A DNA stretch of 64,000 bases. It comes from DAISJD01 sp036821645 (lineage in GTDB: Bacteria; Pseudomonadota; Alphaproteobacteria; ATCC43930; CGMCC-115725). A model generated the notes under the pieces. It had not been told where the DNA came from and made no database searches. It saw only the letters and a program-made list of their open reading frames with translations. Shown piece by piece: positions 18,116 to 27,138 of the stretch; positions within the stretch are counted from its first letter, which is position 1, and every line of letters begins with the position of its first letter. The translations under genes and the position numbers were made by a program. The stretch is taken from assembly GCA_036821645.1 (NCBI GenBank), contig DAISJD010000002.1:1-64000 (forward strand), read 5' to 3'.

Positions 18116-18421
18116 AGAAATGACTCCAATAGGTATTTTTTAAAGATGCATATATTTCCTTTCTTAAGGAAATATATGCATCGAATATTGTCAATAACAA
18201 AAAACGACATACACTGGATGTGTTTTAAAAAAATGTATTTGATACGATTCGCAATATTTCTAATTTTTTTTGTGTGTTGGGTAGTGAATTTATGATTCCA
18301 AATAAGCAAACCAGACACCAAAAAACGACATCGTTGTCATATTTATATGTGTTGTTGTTAATATTATTTATAAGTTTTACATAATTTTCTTGAAATAGAA
18401 TTAAATTTTCCTCAAATATGT
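18116..18421. other. AT-rich gap with no supported gene
   Basis: Just over 300 AT-rich bases between the DUF7660-like gene and the next small gene. A 77-codon minus-strand frame (18088-18321) exists but its composition looks like chance in AT-rich DNA. An inverted repeat lies at about 18,145-18,180 (TGCATATATTTCC near GGAAATATATGCA) and could be an operator or terminator stem. Confidence 0.45.
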
Positions 18422-18694
18422 TTATATTTTTTGCCTTTTGACATGCAAATAATGAATTCTTAATTTATTGAACAGGTTTGAACGTTTTTCAAAATTAAAT
18501 TTCTCTTCTTTTATTTGTAAAAATTCTTCTTGATGATAAAAAAATATTTCTCTTTCAATTAATAAATTTATGAAAATCTCTATTAATTCTATGATTTTAT
18601 TTTCATTAATGGATGATATAATTTCCTTGCTTAAATCATGAATTTTTCCTTCTTTTAAGTATTGTTGCATTGTTGGGTTCATTTTATAATCCAT
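18422..18694 (-). CDS. Hypothetical AT-rich small protein
   Basis: A 90-residue, highly charged helical protein (many K, E, I). Its start could be codon 1 or codon 5 (MNPTMQQYLKEGKIHDLSKEI). I do not recognise a family. It shares base composition and strand with the DUF7660-like gene, so both may be part of one transferred island, for example an orphan immunity cassette. Confidence 0.5.
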   Translation of the reverse strand: MDYKMNPTMQQYLKEGKIHDLSKEIISSINENKIIELIEIFINLLIEREIFFYHQEEFLQIKEEKFNFEKRSNLFNKLRIHYLHVKRQKI

Positions 18695-19155
18695 ATGATG
18701 GGTGGGTGAAAATTTAGTCAGAGGTTATATTTCTTTTATAAAGAGAAGGCGTGGATGGCTCGTGGTCTCAGAAAATGCTTATATATGACAGATGGAAAAT
18801 CGAGTATTTTATCGATTACCCATTCTTTGCGCCGTCGTGCGAATTTTTCTATGATGGAACGATCTGACCAAAGTCACTTGAAGGGACTGCTTATCTGCTT
18901 TTGATAGTATGTCCTGTTCATCGATCATCAATGCTTTAGTTATATGTAATTAAATAAAAATTATTCAAACTATTTTAAGTTTTTTTGGATATTCTTGAAT
19001 GATATATGTAATCATCATTAGTTTTTCCGTAATCTAATGGTCTTATAGATGGCAAGTGACAGGGTCATTGGTCAGACAGGACGCGGGGAACGGTAACAGT
19101 ATCCCTTCGTTCATCATTTAATTTCCGTGTAGCGTGATGGAGACAGGCCTTTACG
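18695..19155. other. Intergenic stretch at the edge of the AT-rich island
   Basis: About 460 bases with no convincing frame. It is AT-rich, especially 18,930-19,040, and passes into GC-rich modC. A short part (about 18,825-18,905) has coding-like codon use for 20-25 residues but no start. It may be a gene remnant. Nothing else is recognised. Confidence 0.45.
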
Positions 19156-20238
19156 CTATAAGATCATCCGCCCCTGTGCCGGTTCGAGGGCGACGCTCTT
19201 GATCAGGGCCCAGACGCAAAGCCCGGGGTGGAGTTTCAGCGTGTCGGCGGCCCGTGTGGTCAGGCGGGCCACGAGAATAGTGTCGGCGCAGGCGAGCCGG
19301 ACATCGACTGCGGCCCCATCGCGTGGGATGATCTCGGTGATGGTCGCGGGCACTGCGTTTTGGATGCTGATCCCCACGGGCGGGGCGAGGGCGATCGCCA
19401 CGTCGCGGGCCTGTAAATGCAGCCGCACGCTTTGCCCAAGGGTGAGTGTGCGGCCCGGCACCAGTAAGGTGCCGCCGTCAAAGGCGAGATGCGCCATGCC
19501 GTCGGGGGCGAGGGCCGTGACCTGTGCCCGGAGCAGTGCCCCCGAATCGAACCCGGTGCCAAGTCCCGCCAATTGGGGGAGAAGGGTTGCGATCGGCCCC
19601 GATCCGGCGATCCGGCCATTCTCGATCAGGACAAGATGATCGGCAAGCCGCACGACCTCGTCGAGCGCGTGACTGACATAGATCATCGGCAGGGAAAATT
19701 CCCGTTTCAATTGATCGAGATACGGCAGGATTTCTTCCCGGCGGGCGAGGTCCAACGCCGAGAGCGGTTCGTCCAGAATCAACAAGTCCGGGGCCGTCAT
19801 CAAGGCGCGGGCGATCGCCACCCGTTGACGCTCGCCCCCCGACAAGGTGGCGGGCCTGCGTCCCATGAGGGGGGCTAGTCCCAACAGGGCGATGATCCGA
19901 TCGGGATCGATGGTGCTGCGCCGAAACCATTGCCCATAGGCGAGGTTGCCTTTGACCGAGAGATGCGGGAACAGGCGTGCATCCTGAAACACGACGGCGA
20001 TGCGACGGCGATGGGGCGGGACGAAGGTATGGCGATCCCGATCGACAAGCGTCATGCCGTCAAGGGTCACCCGACCGCGATCGGGGCGAATGAAGCCTGC
20101 GATGAGATGGGCGAGGGTCGATTTGCCGGCCCCCGATCGACCGAAAAAGGCTGTGACCCCGCGCGGCAGGGCGAGGCTGGCCTCCAACGTGAAATCGCCC
20201 CGTGTCAGGCACAGGTCAAGCGACAGAAACGCCGTCAT
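19156..20238 (-). CDS. modC: Molybdate ABC transporter ATP-binding protein
   Basis: The ATPase of the molybdate importer, 360 residues. Walker A is GRSGAGKST, the signature is LSGGERQRVAIARAL and Walker B is LLILDEPLSALD. The C-terminal 130 residues carry the Mop/TOBE-like molybdate-binding domain (VTALAPDGMAHLAFDGGTLL and later VDVRLACADTILVARLT). It overlaps modB by 4 bases. Confidence 0.93.
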   Translation of the reverse strand: MTAFLSLDLCLTRGDFTLEASLALPRGVTAFFGRSGAGKSTLAHLIAGFIRPDRGRVTLDGMTLVDRDRHTFVPPHRRRIAVVFQDARLFPHLSVKGNLAYGQWFRRSTIDPDRIIALLGLAPLMGRRPATLSGGERQRVAIARALMTAPDLLILDEPLSALDLARREEILPYLDQLKREFSLPMIYVSHALDEVVRLADHLVLIENGRIAGSGPIATLLPQLAGLGTGFDSGALLRAQVTALAPDGMAHLAFDGGTLLVPGRTLTLGQSVRLHLQARDVAIALAPPVGISIQNAVPATITEIIPRDGAAVDVRLACADTILVARLTTRAADTLKLHPGLCVWALIKSVALEPAQGRMIL

Positions 20239-20927
20239 CGGGACGCCTTGCGCTGGGTTTGCAACTGTCTGCCGACGAGTTCGGCGGCCAGAATCGCGAC
20301 GAGGGAGACGAGGATGGAGAGGCCTGCGAGCCGTAACGCGTTCGCCTCCCCCCCCGGCACTTGGAGCAGACTATAGATCGCCAACGGCAAGGTCCGCGTT
20401 TCGCCGGGGATATTGCTGACGAAGGTGATCGTGGCCCCGAATTCGCCCAAGCTTTTGGCAAATCCAAGTAAGGTTCCGGCCAGAATGCCCGGTGCGGCCA
20501 GCGGCAGGGTCACCGTAAAAAACCGGGCGATGGGCGGTGCGCCGAGCGAGGCGGCGGCATCGTCGAGGCCAGGGTCAATCGCCTCTAGACTGAGTTGAAT
20601 CGCCCTGACCATCAAGGGAAAGGCCATGATTGCGGCGGCAAGAGCGGCCCCGGTCCAGCGAAAGGCGACGATAATACCGAAAAGCCGTTCGAGAATCTGC
20701 CCCAATGGCCCGTGTCGTCCAAACAGCAACAGTAAGCCGTATCCCGTGACGACAGGAGGGAGCACGAGGGGAAGATAGACCGCGACAGCCAAGAGACTGC
20801 GCCCGTAAAACCGTCCCCGCGCCAATAGAACGGCCGTGATGAGGGCGAAGGGTAAGGCGAGGAAAACAGCACAAAGCCCGATGCGCAGACTGAGCCATAA
20901 GATGTCGGATTCAAGAGGGCTCAACAT
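20235..20927 (-). CDS. modB: Molybdate ABC transporter permease
   Basis: A 230-residue inner-membrane permease with five or six helices. The ATPase-coupling loop is DDAAASLGAPPIARFFTVTLP, with the EAA-type Gly, and LGEFGATITFVSNIPGETRTLP is typical of ModB. It lies directly upstream of modC and is translationally coupled. The gene expected before it, modA (periplasmic binding protein), is absent here. Confidence 0.92.
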   Translation of the reverse strand: MLSPLESDILWLSLRIGLCAVFLALPFALITAVLLARGRFYGRSLLAVAVYLPLVLPPVVTGYGLLLLFGRHGPLGQILERLFGIIVAFRWTGAALAAAIMAFPLMVRAIQLSLEAIDPGLDDAAASLGAPPIARFFTVTLPLAAPGILAGTLLGFAKSLGEFGATITFVSNIPGETRTLPLAIYSLLQVPGGEANALRLAGLSILVSLVAILAAELVGRQLQTQRKASR

Positions 20928-21080
20928 GGGCTGCTTCGATAAGGGGGATCATGCCTGAAAGCTAGCCGACTCTGGGATCGCAATAAAGACCGATTTTGCG
21001 CCTGAGGTTGATCGTGCCCGACGGTGAAATATCCGATCTCGAAAGATTGCGATGCCGTGACTGTCTGAAAGTACCCGTTT

Positions 21081-21392
21081 TTAAGAACGCTGCGCCAACC
21101 GATTGCTGCTGGTGGAACGGCTGGTAAAGAGATCGATCACGAGAAATAAAATGCCAAGCCCGCTGAAGAAAGCAAAGGCCCATGTGGTCAAGATCGGCTT
21201 AACCATACCTTCCCATAAGGTCATCGATAGGTCTTCAACTAAATTTGCCACCGCAACAAAAGAAGTCGGGGATAGTTTAATCCACAACTCGGCCACGGTT
21301 GAGGATGTCGGCAAGCCACTGATCCCATCATAACAGACGCAAGTGGCCGCAATGATGAAACATGCAACGGCGATCTGACGCAGGCTTATCAT
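21081..21392 (-). CDS. Small membrane protein of unknown function
   Basis: About 103 residues with two hydrophobic helices, one at the N-terminus (IAVACFIIAATCVCY) and one near the C-terminus (TTWAFAFFSGLGILFLVIDLF). ATG 21392 is preferred over the longer frame because GAGGAG lies six bases upstream. No family is recognised. It sits alone between modB and tRNA-Ser. Confidence 0.55.
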   Translation of the reverse strand: MISLRQIAVACFIIAATCVCYDGISGLPTSSTVAELWIKLSPTSFVAVANLVEDLSMTLWEGMVKPILTTWAFAFFSGLGILFLVIDLFTSRSTSSNRLAQRS

Positions 21393-21548
21393 GGCGCTCT
21401 CCTCGGTGTATTTAACGACGAACACTCTGACAATGACGGAAGAGATGGATCAATAATTAACGTATTATTAATTATTATGCAAATTGTCCGACGTCATGGC
21501 AAGGCAAATCTTATTGGGGGCTGTGGGGCAGCATTGCGCGATCAGGGC

Positions 21549-21606
21549 TTGCAATAAAATTGGAAAATGGGTAGTGTCCGCACCCCGTGAACAAGGTGTC
21601 TTGTTC
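21549..21606 (+). promoter_or_regulatory. Promoter and leader hairpin of tRNA-Ser
   Basis: TTGCAA (21549-21554), 17 bases, then TAGTGT (21572-21577) gives a sigma-70-like promoter. A perfect 7-bp hairpin GAACAAG-GTGT-CTTGTTC (21589-21606) lies in the 5' leader, 14 bases before the tRNA. Confidence 0.5.
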
Positions 21607-21620
21607 AAAAAAACCCCTGC

Positions 21621-21710
21621 GGAGGGGTGGCCGAGTGGTTGAAGGCGCACGCCTGGAAAGTGTGTATATGGGAAACCGTATCGCGGGTTCGAATCCCGCT
21701 CCCTCCGCCA
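21621..21710 (+). tRNA. tRNA-Ser, anticodon GGA
   Basis: A 90-nt class II tRNA. The acceptor stem is GGAGGGG pairing with TCCCTCC (one G-T pair), then discriminator G and encoded CCA. The anticodon loop CTGGAAA gives GGA (reads UCC and UCU). A long variable arm (TATGGGAAACCGTA) and the T arm GGGTTCGAATCCC are intact. It is the likely attB of the prophage; the integrase gene follows within 200 bases. Confidence 0.96.
21680..21710. other. Probable attL core in the tRNA-Ser 3' end
   Basis: P4-type integrases recombine within the 3' half of tRNA genes and leave the tRNA intact at the left junction. The integrase gene starts 195 bases after this tRNA, pointing away from it, so the T arm to CCA segment is the expected core. 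The matching attR copy must lie beyond base 64,000 and cannot be checked. Confidence 0.55.
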
Positions 21711-21904
21711 ATCCTCTATTTCCTTCATTATCAAAGAGCTTAAAACGGCCAAAAAATGGGGGATTTCCTCGTTTTTTGCCCTTATGCTTTATCTCTTGAT
21801 ATCAGCCCCAATCAATCTGTATCAAATCGGATGGTGAGTGGCGTGGCGGGTGGTTTTAAGGGGCATATTGCCACCTGCCACTTTGCTGGAAGAGGTGGTG
21901 ATTT

Positions 21905-23083
21905 ATGGGAATCAAAGTCCGTAACCAACTCAGTGTCAAGCGTATTCAAAGCCTGAGCGAACCAGGAACTTACCTTGATGGAAACGGACTTTATTTGCAG
22001 ATCGATGGCCGATCAAAATCTTGGATTTTCAGGTTTCAGCTTGCGGGCCGTCGGCGCGTTATGGGCCTGGGGCCCATTGATCGGGTTACTCTTGCGCAAG
22101 CGCGTGAGTTGGTTGTCGCATGCCATGCTCAATTACGTGATGGCATAGACCCGATTGAGGCGCGTGCCGAGCGCCAAAAAGCAAAGACCGGACATAGTTT
22201 CAAAACTTGCGCCGAGCAATACATAGCCCTCAATGAACCTGCTTGGCGCAGCCCGACTCATATCAAGCAATGGAAATCCACGCTCGAAACATACGTTTAT
22301 CCGGCGATTGGGGATTGCCTCGTTCAAGACGTGACTGTTGAGCAGGTTCTTGCCATCATCAAGCCGATCTGGTCGAGCAAGACTGAGACGGCCAATCGCG
22401 TCAGGGGTCGGATCGAGGTTGTACTCAATTGGGCCGCATCAAGCGGGTATCGTTCAGGCGAGAATCCGGCTCGCTGGCGCGGCCACCTGGAAAACATACT
22501 GCCGGCGAAGGCCTCCATCTCAAAGGTCGAGCACCATGCAGCCCTGCCCTATAAAGAAATACCTGCATTTTATCTGCTGCTGAACGCATCCGATGGCTTC
22601 GGTGTGAAGGCTTTGCAATTCGCCATTCTGACGGCGACCCGAACGAGTGAGACGCTTGGGGCGCTATGGAATGAGATCGATCTTGACGAAAAGATTTGGA
22701 CGATTCCTGCCGATCGGATGAAGGCAGGGCGGGAGCATCGCATACCGCTGGCCGAACCGGCCTTAGCTCTGCTACGACGATTGTCGGCTCTGCGGATGAA
22801 TGAGTTCGTTTTTCCCGGTCGAAGCCGGGGCCGCCTCTCGAATATGGCCCTTCTCATGGCCCTTAGACGCCTCAACCGCGATGACCTGACGGCACATGGG
22901 TTCCGGTCGACATTCAGGGATTGGGCATCGGAGGAGACCGATTTCCATCCCGACGTTGCAGAGATGGCCCTTGCCCATACGGTAAGCGATAAGGTGGAGG
23001 CAGCCTATCGCCGGGGTGATCTTTTGAAGAAGCGCCGCGACCTTATGGGCGCATGGGCCGAATTTTGCGCAAGCGCGCTTTAG
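21905..23083 (+). CDS. Prophage tyrosine integrase (P4 type)
   Basis: A 392-residue site-specific recombinase. The N-terminal arm-binding domain (DUF4102-like) covers about residues 1-85, the SAM-like core-binding domain about 95-180, and the catalytic domain the rest. Catalytic residues are visible: Arg in LTATRTSE, HGFRSTF (His-x-x-Arg), the later His in ALAHTVS and the nucleophile Tyr in EAAYRRGD. It is convergent with the AlpA-like gene and overlaps it by 4 bases, so excision and integration genes face each other. Confidence 0.95.
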   Translation: MGIKVRNQLSVKRIQSLSEPGTYLDGNGLYLQIDGRSKSWIFRFQLAGRRRVMGLGPIDRVTLAQARELVVACHAQLRDGIDPIEARAERQKAKTGHSFKTCAEQYIALNEPAWRSPTHIKQWKSTLETYVYPAIGDCLVQDVTVEQVLAIIKPIWSSKTETANRVRGRIEVVLNWAASSGYRSGENPARWRGHLENILPAKASISKVEHHAALPYKEIPAFYLLLNASDGFGVKALQFAILTATRTSETLGALWNEIDLDEKIWTIPADRMKAGREHRIPLAEPALALLRRLSALRMNEFVFPGRSRGRLSNMALLMALRRLNRDDLTAHGFRSTFRDWASEETDFHPDVAEMALAHTVSDKVEAAYRRGDLLKKRRDLMGAWAEFCASAL

Positions 23084-23289
23084 GCACGCTTTCTGCTCTG
23101 CTCATCATTCTTAACCCGGCAGCGCTCAATGAAGCGATCGACCTCGACCGATTCAATCAAGGTCTTTGCGCCAATTTTTAAGACAGAAATCTGTTTCTTT
23201 TTGAGTAGCCGGTAGAATGTGGGTGCCGATATGCTCATCCGCGCGCAAAAATCTTTTACGGTTATGCAGGCCTGCTGATTATTTTCCAT
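23080..23289 (-). CDS. AlpA/Xis-like helix-turn-helix protein
   Basis: A 69-residue DNA-binding protein. ITVKDFCARMSISAPTFYRLLKK is an MerR/excisionase-type winged helix, followed by a strand pair (VLKIGAKTLIESVEVDRFIER). It sits next to int at the end of the leftward operon, the usual place for an excisionase or recombination directionality factor. That role is inferred from position. Confidence 0.72.
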   Translation of the reverse strand: MENNQQACITVKDFCARMSISAPTFYRLLKKKQISVLKIGAKTLIESVEVDRFIERCRVKNDEQSRKRA

Positions 23290-23541
23290 TTACGCAAAAC
23301 CTCCGTTTTCAATTAATGAAATGCATGCTTTTTCAATTAGCCGGGTAATTGGTGTGTCACCGATATCGTCCTCGCTATTAAGTTCTTCGCACAGATCTTT
23401 TGCGAATTCTTGGGCATCGAAGGTAGATGCGTCGACAGTCTGCTGGAAATGCGCCTCGATAACTGAAATTGCCGGCCCACAAAGCACACCAATGGCAACC
23501 CTAATAACGATGAAACCATCTTCTATTTTAGCGAGTTCCAT
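23290..23541 (-). CDS. Hypothetical phage early protein
   Basis: An 83-residue acidic protein (pattern DAQEFAKDLCEELNSEDDIGDTP) ending immediately before the AlpA-like start. No family is recognised. Its tight spacing in the leftward early operon supports it as a real gene. Confidence 0.6.
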   Translation of the reverse strand: MELAKIEDGFIVIRVAIGVLCGPAISVIEAHFQQTVDASTFDAQEFAKDLCEELNSEDDIGDTPITRLIEKACISLIENGGFA

Positions 23542-23602
23542 TTTCTACTCCAAAGTCAGGCTGCCAAAGGTAGGCGACCGTAAAAGTTTTTCGGCTATTG
23601 CA

Positions 23603-24061
23603 CTAAAGATGCGTGACACGGAGCCGTCCGCCCCATACTGCATTCGTGATGAGGTGGCGCATCACGAGACTGCGATGGCAGTGATGCGGTTCTGGCTCGG
23701 AGCAGAGCAGGCACGCCCCGTCGAAAAGATCCGGCCCCAAGGCCGTCTCGATCTTGCGGGCGGCCATCAGGCCCATGAAGCGGTCGGCGTATTCGTCCCA
23801 CGACCCGCCCTCGACTTTGAACCCCTTCAGCATCTCATCCGTCGGCGCGAGCAGCGGCACATCGAGGTAATCCACCAGGCAGATCTCCCGCAGGAAATAC
23901 TTCAGGTGATCGGCCCTGGCGAACCCGGCAAGCTGGGACGTGTTGTGCAGGCGCACGTCGAGCACCCGTTTGACGCCCGATCGCTTGATCCGTTCGAAGA
24001 AGCTTTCGGCCGACGTTTGGGTGAAGCCGATCGTGTGGACGGTGATAGTCTCGATGCTCAT
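23603..24061 (-). CDS. DUF488 family protein
   Basis: A 152-residue protein starting MSIETITVHTIGFTQTSAE, the DUF488 hallmark (hTIGhs....F...L...gv..viDVR). It continues with VLDVRLHNTSQLAGFARADHL and ends with the Cys/His patch LLCSEPEPHHCHRSLV, which is diagnostic. The family's chemistry is unknown; members accompany phage and defence loci. ATG 24061 overlaps the previous stop by 4 bases. Confidence 0.88.
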   Translation of the reverse strand: MSIETITVHTIGFTQTSAESFFERIKRSGVKRVLDVRLHNTSQLAGFARADHLKYFLREICLVDYLDVPLLAPTDEMLKGFKVEGGSWDEYADRFMGLMAARKIETALGPDLFDGACLLCSEPEPHHCHRSLVMRHLITNAVWGGRLRVTHL

Positions 24062-24546
24062 AAGGCGCTCACCCACCGGCAAAATTCTTTTACGACCTGC
24101 ATCGCGAAGGTAGCGCGCTGGGCGTGGGCAGAATTCAGATCAAGCCCCGCAGCACTGAAAAAATCGCCTCGCCTCCATGATCCACCACTCATCTCGGCCA
24201 ATTGCCCGGATGCAATCAATTGCGAGAAAACTGATCGCCATTCACTATTGAGTGCCTCTACACGCATCTTAAAAAAGGCTTGAGCTGGTTCAGCCTCTTT
24301 GCCGACCAGTCTGATCCAGTCAGCTTGTCTAGGATCTGAGGATAGTAGCGTAGTCAGGATTTCTGGCTCTGCTATAGCCGCTATGGCAAGCCGTATTGGC
24401 TCAGAATTTTCCTCTTCTTCCATAATACAGATGACATATTGTGCGGCATATCGAAGGCGATCCTGACGGCCGATGCTATTATGCCATGACCATGATAAAT
24501 AATTGAGGTTTGCCAAAGGTGGCAACTCTTTAATGGGATTTTTCAT
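24058..24546 (-). CDS. Hypothetical phage early protein
   Basis: A 162-residue helical protein with no recognised domain. Motifs such as LRYAAQYVICIMEEEENSEP and SSDPRQADWIRLVGKEA are visible. It is coupled by 4-bp overlaps to both the PD-(D/E)XK-like gene before it and the DUF488 gene after it, which argues for joint expression and perhaps a joint task. Confidence 0.7.
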   Translation of the reverse strand: MKNPIKELPPLANLNYLSWSWHNSIGRQDRLRYAAQYVICIMEEEENSEPIRLAIAAIAEPEILTTLLSSDPRQADWIRLVGKEAEPAQAFFKMRVEALNSEWRSVFSQLIASGQLAEMSGGSWRRGDFFSAAGLDLNSAHAQRATFAMQVVKEFCRWVSAL

Positions 24547-25397
24547 GGCCTGCCCTCTATTTGATCTGGCGATTCTGTATTTGTCCGATGGCCGATCTTG
24601 ATTTCGGTGTTCATAGGTTGGTCCCCAGCGCCTGAGGGATGTCGCCGAATAATATGATTAATGTAATCAACACTTTTTTTGCAAAATTGAGGATGCCAAG
24701 AAATCATATCGTTATTCCTGACTAAATCAGGTTCATAATCGTTTATAGCGGCCAGAAGACCGCTTTTCATTGAAGATTTGCTACTCCAATGATGCAGAGC
24801 GTTTTCATCCAAATAAAACATGAGATCAGAAATCTTCATGGGGCCTTTTTCGGCAAGTAATGAACGTACAATCTCCATAGTTTTTTGGTACGGCGTTTGC
24901 CTATACGTACTGACTGAACCGGCTTGCGATACAGTTTGCATCGATTCAGTCAAAATAGATTTGAGCGATGGAGCAAATTGAATATTATGTCTCAAAAGCT
25001 GGGGGCGGTATCGCCAGAACAAATGATTTTGGCTTACGGCACAAAGTCCGATCTTGAAATGCTCTCTCAAGTGTTCTTTAAGTCTAATATGCTGGCTGGA
25101 TCCAGCGACGTCGGGTACGGCCATTGCGACGAGTGGGAAAATGGCGGTCCAGCTTATGGCTTGATCGATAAGCGCCAGAGACCAACTTTTTTTGACTTCT
25201 ACGGCCATTGCCAAAGAGCCTTTGATGGCAACGATATCGCATACCGTTTGCCAAGGCACATGATGTCTCTCGGTCAAACCACGGGTAGTTTGCTTATCGA
25301 GTAAGGCAGCGACCGGCACTTCTTGATAAAGAGACCAGCCTTCCAAAGCCAGATTTTCGACGACACGGCCTGCAATTGCTCTTTCATCATTTTTCAT
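24543..25397 (-). CDS. PD-(D/E)XK nuclease-like protein with winged-helix part
   Basis: About 284 residues. The first 90 read like a restriction-endonuclease-like fold: an opening helix with a Glu, GWSLYQEV, then CDIVAIKG and AVEVKKSWSLALIDQA, which gives the D...E-x-K spacing and the following helix. The region around PYQKTMEIVRSLLAEKGPMKISDLMFYL looks like a winged helix. A frame-internal ATG at 25397 overlaps the previous stop as ATGA; ATG 25409 is the alternative start. It may be a DNA-binding nuclease or a degraded one, and activity is untested. Confidence 0.62.
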   Translation of the reverse strand: MKNDERAIAGRVVENLALEGWSLYQEVPVAALLDKQTTRGLTERHHVPWQTVCDIVAIKGSLAMAVEVKKSWSLALIDQAISWTAIFPLVAMAVPDVAGSSQHIRLKEHLREHFKIGLCAVSQNHLFWRYRPQLLRHNIQFAPSLKSILTESMQTVSQAGSVSTYRQTPYQKTMEIVRSLLAEKGPMKISDLMFYLDENALHHWSSKSSMKSGLLAAINDYEPDLVRNNDMISWHPQFCKKSVDYINHIIRRHPSGAGDQPMNTEIKIGHRTNTESPDQIEGRP

Positions 25398-25942
25398 CTT
25401 GGTGACCATTCCGTCGGAGCCGTATCGTCCCTGAGATAAAGCGGGTGATATGGCGTCCCATCCTTTGAGAGGCGCAGCGCGTGAGGCTCGATACCCTTCG
25501 CTATCAACGTGCGCGCGACTTCGAGCCCGCGCGATCGGAGGTTTTTCGCTTTGGGCTGGCCGTAGGCGAAGACAACCCTCTCTGCCGTCTCCGCCATCGT
25601 GTTGAGCCAGAAATCATTATGCGGGCCGATAGGGTCCGATGCCTGTGCCAGCACCGCCTGATCGGTTGCCCGATAGGCAAAGACATTGCCGACCAGCAGT
25701 GAGCCGTAGCCCCAGCGCATCGCCATGCGCGTGACCTTGGCGACGGTGGGATCATCAACTGATTCCGTTGCCATTGACGGGTTCATCATGATCACGAGAA
25801 CAGCGGGTCGCTCGTCCCACGTCCTTTCCAGCGAATAGCGGTAACGTGAGCATGGTGAGAAAACACATCGTGACCGTATCTCCGGCCGCACCGCCATCGT
25901 CACCTTGCCGCCGGGGTCGTGGGGTATTGTTCTATCCGTCAT
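25394..25942 (-). CDS. DUF1643 family protein
   Basis: A 182-residue protein with the DUF1643 pattern: RYSLERTWDERPAVLVIMMNPS, then DDPTVAKVTRMAMRWGYGSLLVGNVFAYRATD, and the closing RLSKDGTPYHPLYL. The family fold resembles base-recognition enzymes, but its function is unknown. It is common in phages and next to DNA-modification genes. ATG 25942 overlaps the methyltransferase stop by 4 bases; the frame is open to 25981. Confidence 0.87.
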   Translation of the reverse strand: MTDRTIPHDPGGKVTMAVRPEIRSRCVFSPCSRYRYSLERTWDERPAVLVIMMNPSMATESVDDPTVAKVTRMAMRWGYGSLLVGNVFAYRATDQAVLAQASDPIGPHNDFWLNTMAETAERVVFAYGQPKAKNLRSRGLEVARTLIAKGIEPHALRLSKDGTPYHPLYLRDDTAPTEWSPR

Positions 25943-27138
25943 GATGCCTTCCACTTTCCCTGCTGATTGCGCATCACCCACTCGATGCGCTTACCGATCC
26001 ATTCGATGACTGGGACGGCCATCGAATTGCCGATTACGCGGTAGCGCGGGCCGTCGGCGCACTGATCGGCGCGTTTGCTCTTGTAGGGAACCATGGTGTA
26101 ATTGTCAGGGAAGCCTTGAAGGCGTTCACATTCGACTGGCATGAGCCGCCGAACCCTCAGCCCCATGTCATCTGAGTGATCCACGCCATCGTGGAATCCA
26201 ATGAGATGAGACGTTCTGTCTGTGTTTGTCGTAAGCGAATTTATCTTATCGCCGGTGCAATAAATGCCATCATTACCTGTCGTCCGATAACCAGTGACAA
26301 TTAGGTGTCCTGCTTGTGCTTGGTTGTCGTCTGGGCCTGACGCCCCAACACCTGTAGCAGTAAGAGCGGCAACCGTCTCCCCCTCTTCTCTGCACGGCAC
26401 AGAATCCCGCCCGAAGCTCGCTTGCTCAAATAATACTTTTCCGGCACAGGCCCAGTGACGACGATGTCCGATAACGAAGACGCGACGGCGTTGCTGGGGC
26501 ACTCCGAAGTGCTGAGCGTCCAGGATTCGGTAGGCGACACCATACCCGAGTTCCCCCAGCGTCCCGACGATGGCGCCAAAATCCCGTCCCCCGTTGGATG
26601 ACAGGATACCGGGGACGTTTTCCCAAACGACCCAGTCGGGGGCGAGGCGTTCAGCCAGTCTAAGAAATTCGAGGGCGAGGTTGCCTCGGCCGTCATTGAG
26701 TCCTGCACGCAGTCCGGCCGTGCTGAAGCTTTGGCAGGGAGTTCCGCCGATGAGTACATCGATTGCTTCATAATCGCCTTTCTGGATCGTCCGAAAATCG
26801 CCTGCATTCGCAAGCCGTGCTTCATTACAGCCGGGAGCATACTCGGGCAGATGTGCAACTGCCTTCATGGCGGTGATCCGTGCTTTGCTCTCATCGGCGC
26901 TTATCCCAGCCTCGTCCGGCGACGGCATGGATCGCGGTCGCGATGCGCCATGCCGATGGTGCAAGACGTGGCACGCGAAGGGATCTATCTCTGACACAAA
27001 GGCGCATTCCCAGCCGAGCGGTAGCCATGCCTGGCTCGCCGCCTCGATGCCGGAGCAGACCGAACCGAAGGTGATCTTCTTCGGTGACACGAGGGTTTCC
27101 CGTGCCGCCTCAAACACCGCAAACCCCACTGCATTCAT
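25939..27138 (-). CDS. DNA (cytosine-5)-methyltransferase
   Basis: A C5-cytosine methyltransferase of about 399 residues. The SAM motif is FGSVCSGIEAASQAW, the catalytic Pro-Cys is in GGTPCQSFSTAG, ENVP follows at WVVWENVPGI and QRRRVFVIGHR is present. The last motif, RYRVIGNSMAVPV, closes the fold. The target recognition part, about residues 250-340, is specific and unreadable. ATG 27138 overlaps the upstream gene by 29 bases; GTG 27090 is an alternative. No cognate restriction enzyme is seen, so it is likely an orphan phage methylase. Confidence 0.9.
   Translation of the reverse strand: MNAVGFAVFEAARETLVSPKKITFGSVCSGIEAASQAWLPLGWECAFVSEIDPFACHVLHHRHGASRPRSMPSPDEAGISADESKARITAMKAVAHLPEYAPGCNEARLANAGDFRTIQKGDYEAIDVLIGGTPCQSFSTAGLRAGLNDGRGNLALEFLRLAERLAPDWVVWENVPGILSSNGGRDFGAIVGTLGELGYGVAYRILDAQHFGVPQQRRRVFVIGHRRHWACAGKVLFEQASFGRDSVPCREEGETVAALTATGVGASGPDDNQAQAGHLIVTGYRTTGNDGIYCTGDKINSLTTNTDRTSHLIGFHDGVDHSDDMGLRVRRLMPVECERLQGFPDNYTMVPYKSKRADQCADGPRYRVIGNSMAVPVIEWIGKRIEWVMRNQQGKWKAS

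Noticed and set aside
18088..18321. 77-codon AT-rich minus-strand frame
   Set aside because: Overlaps the DUF7660-like gene and its composition (Ile, Lys, Phe) is what random AT-rich DNA gives.
23321..24283. 320-codon plus-strand frame opposite DUF488 and its neighbours
   Set aside because: DUF488 motifs on the minus strand are clear; the opposite frame has none and breaks the operon logic.
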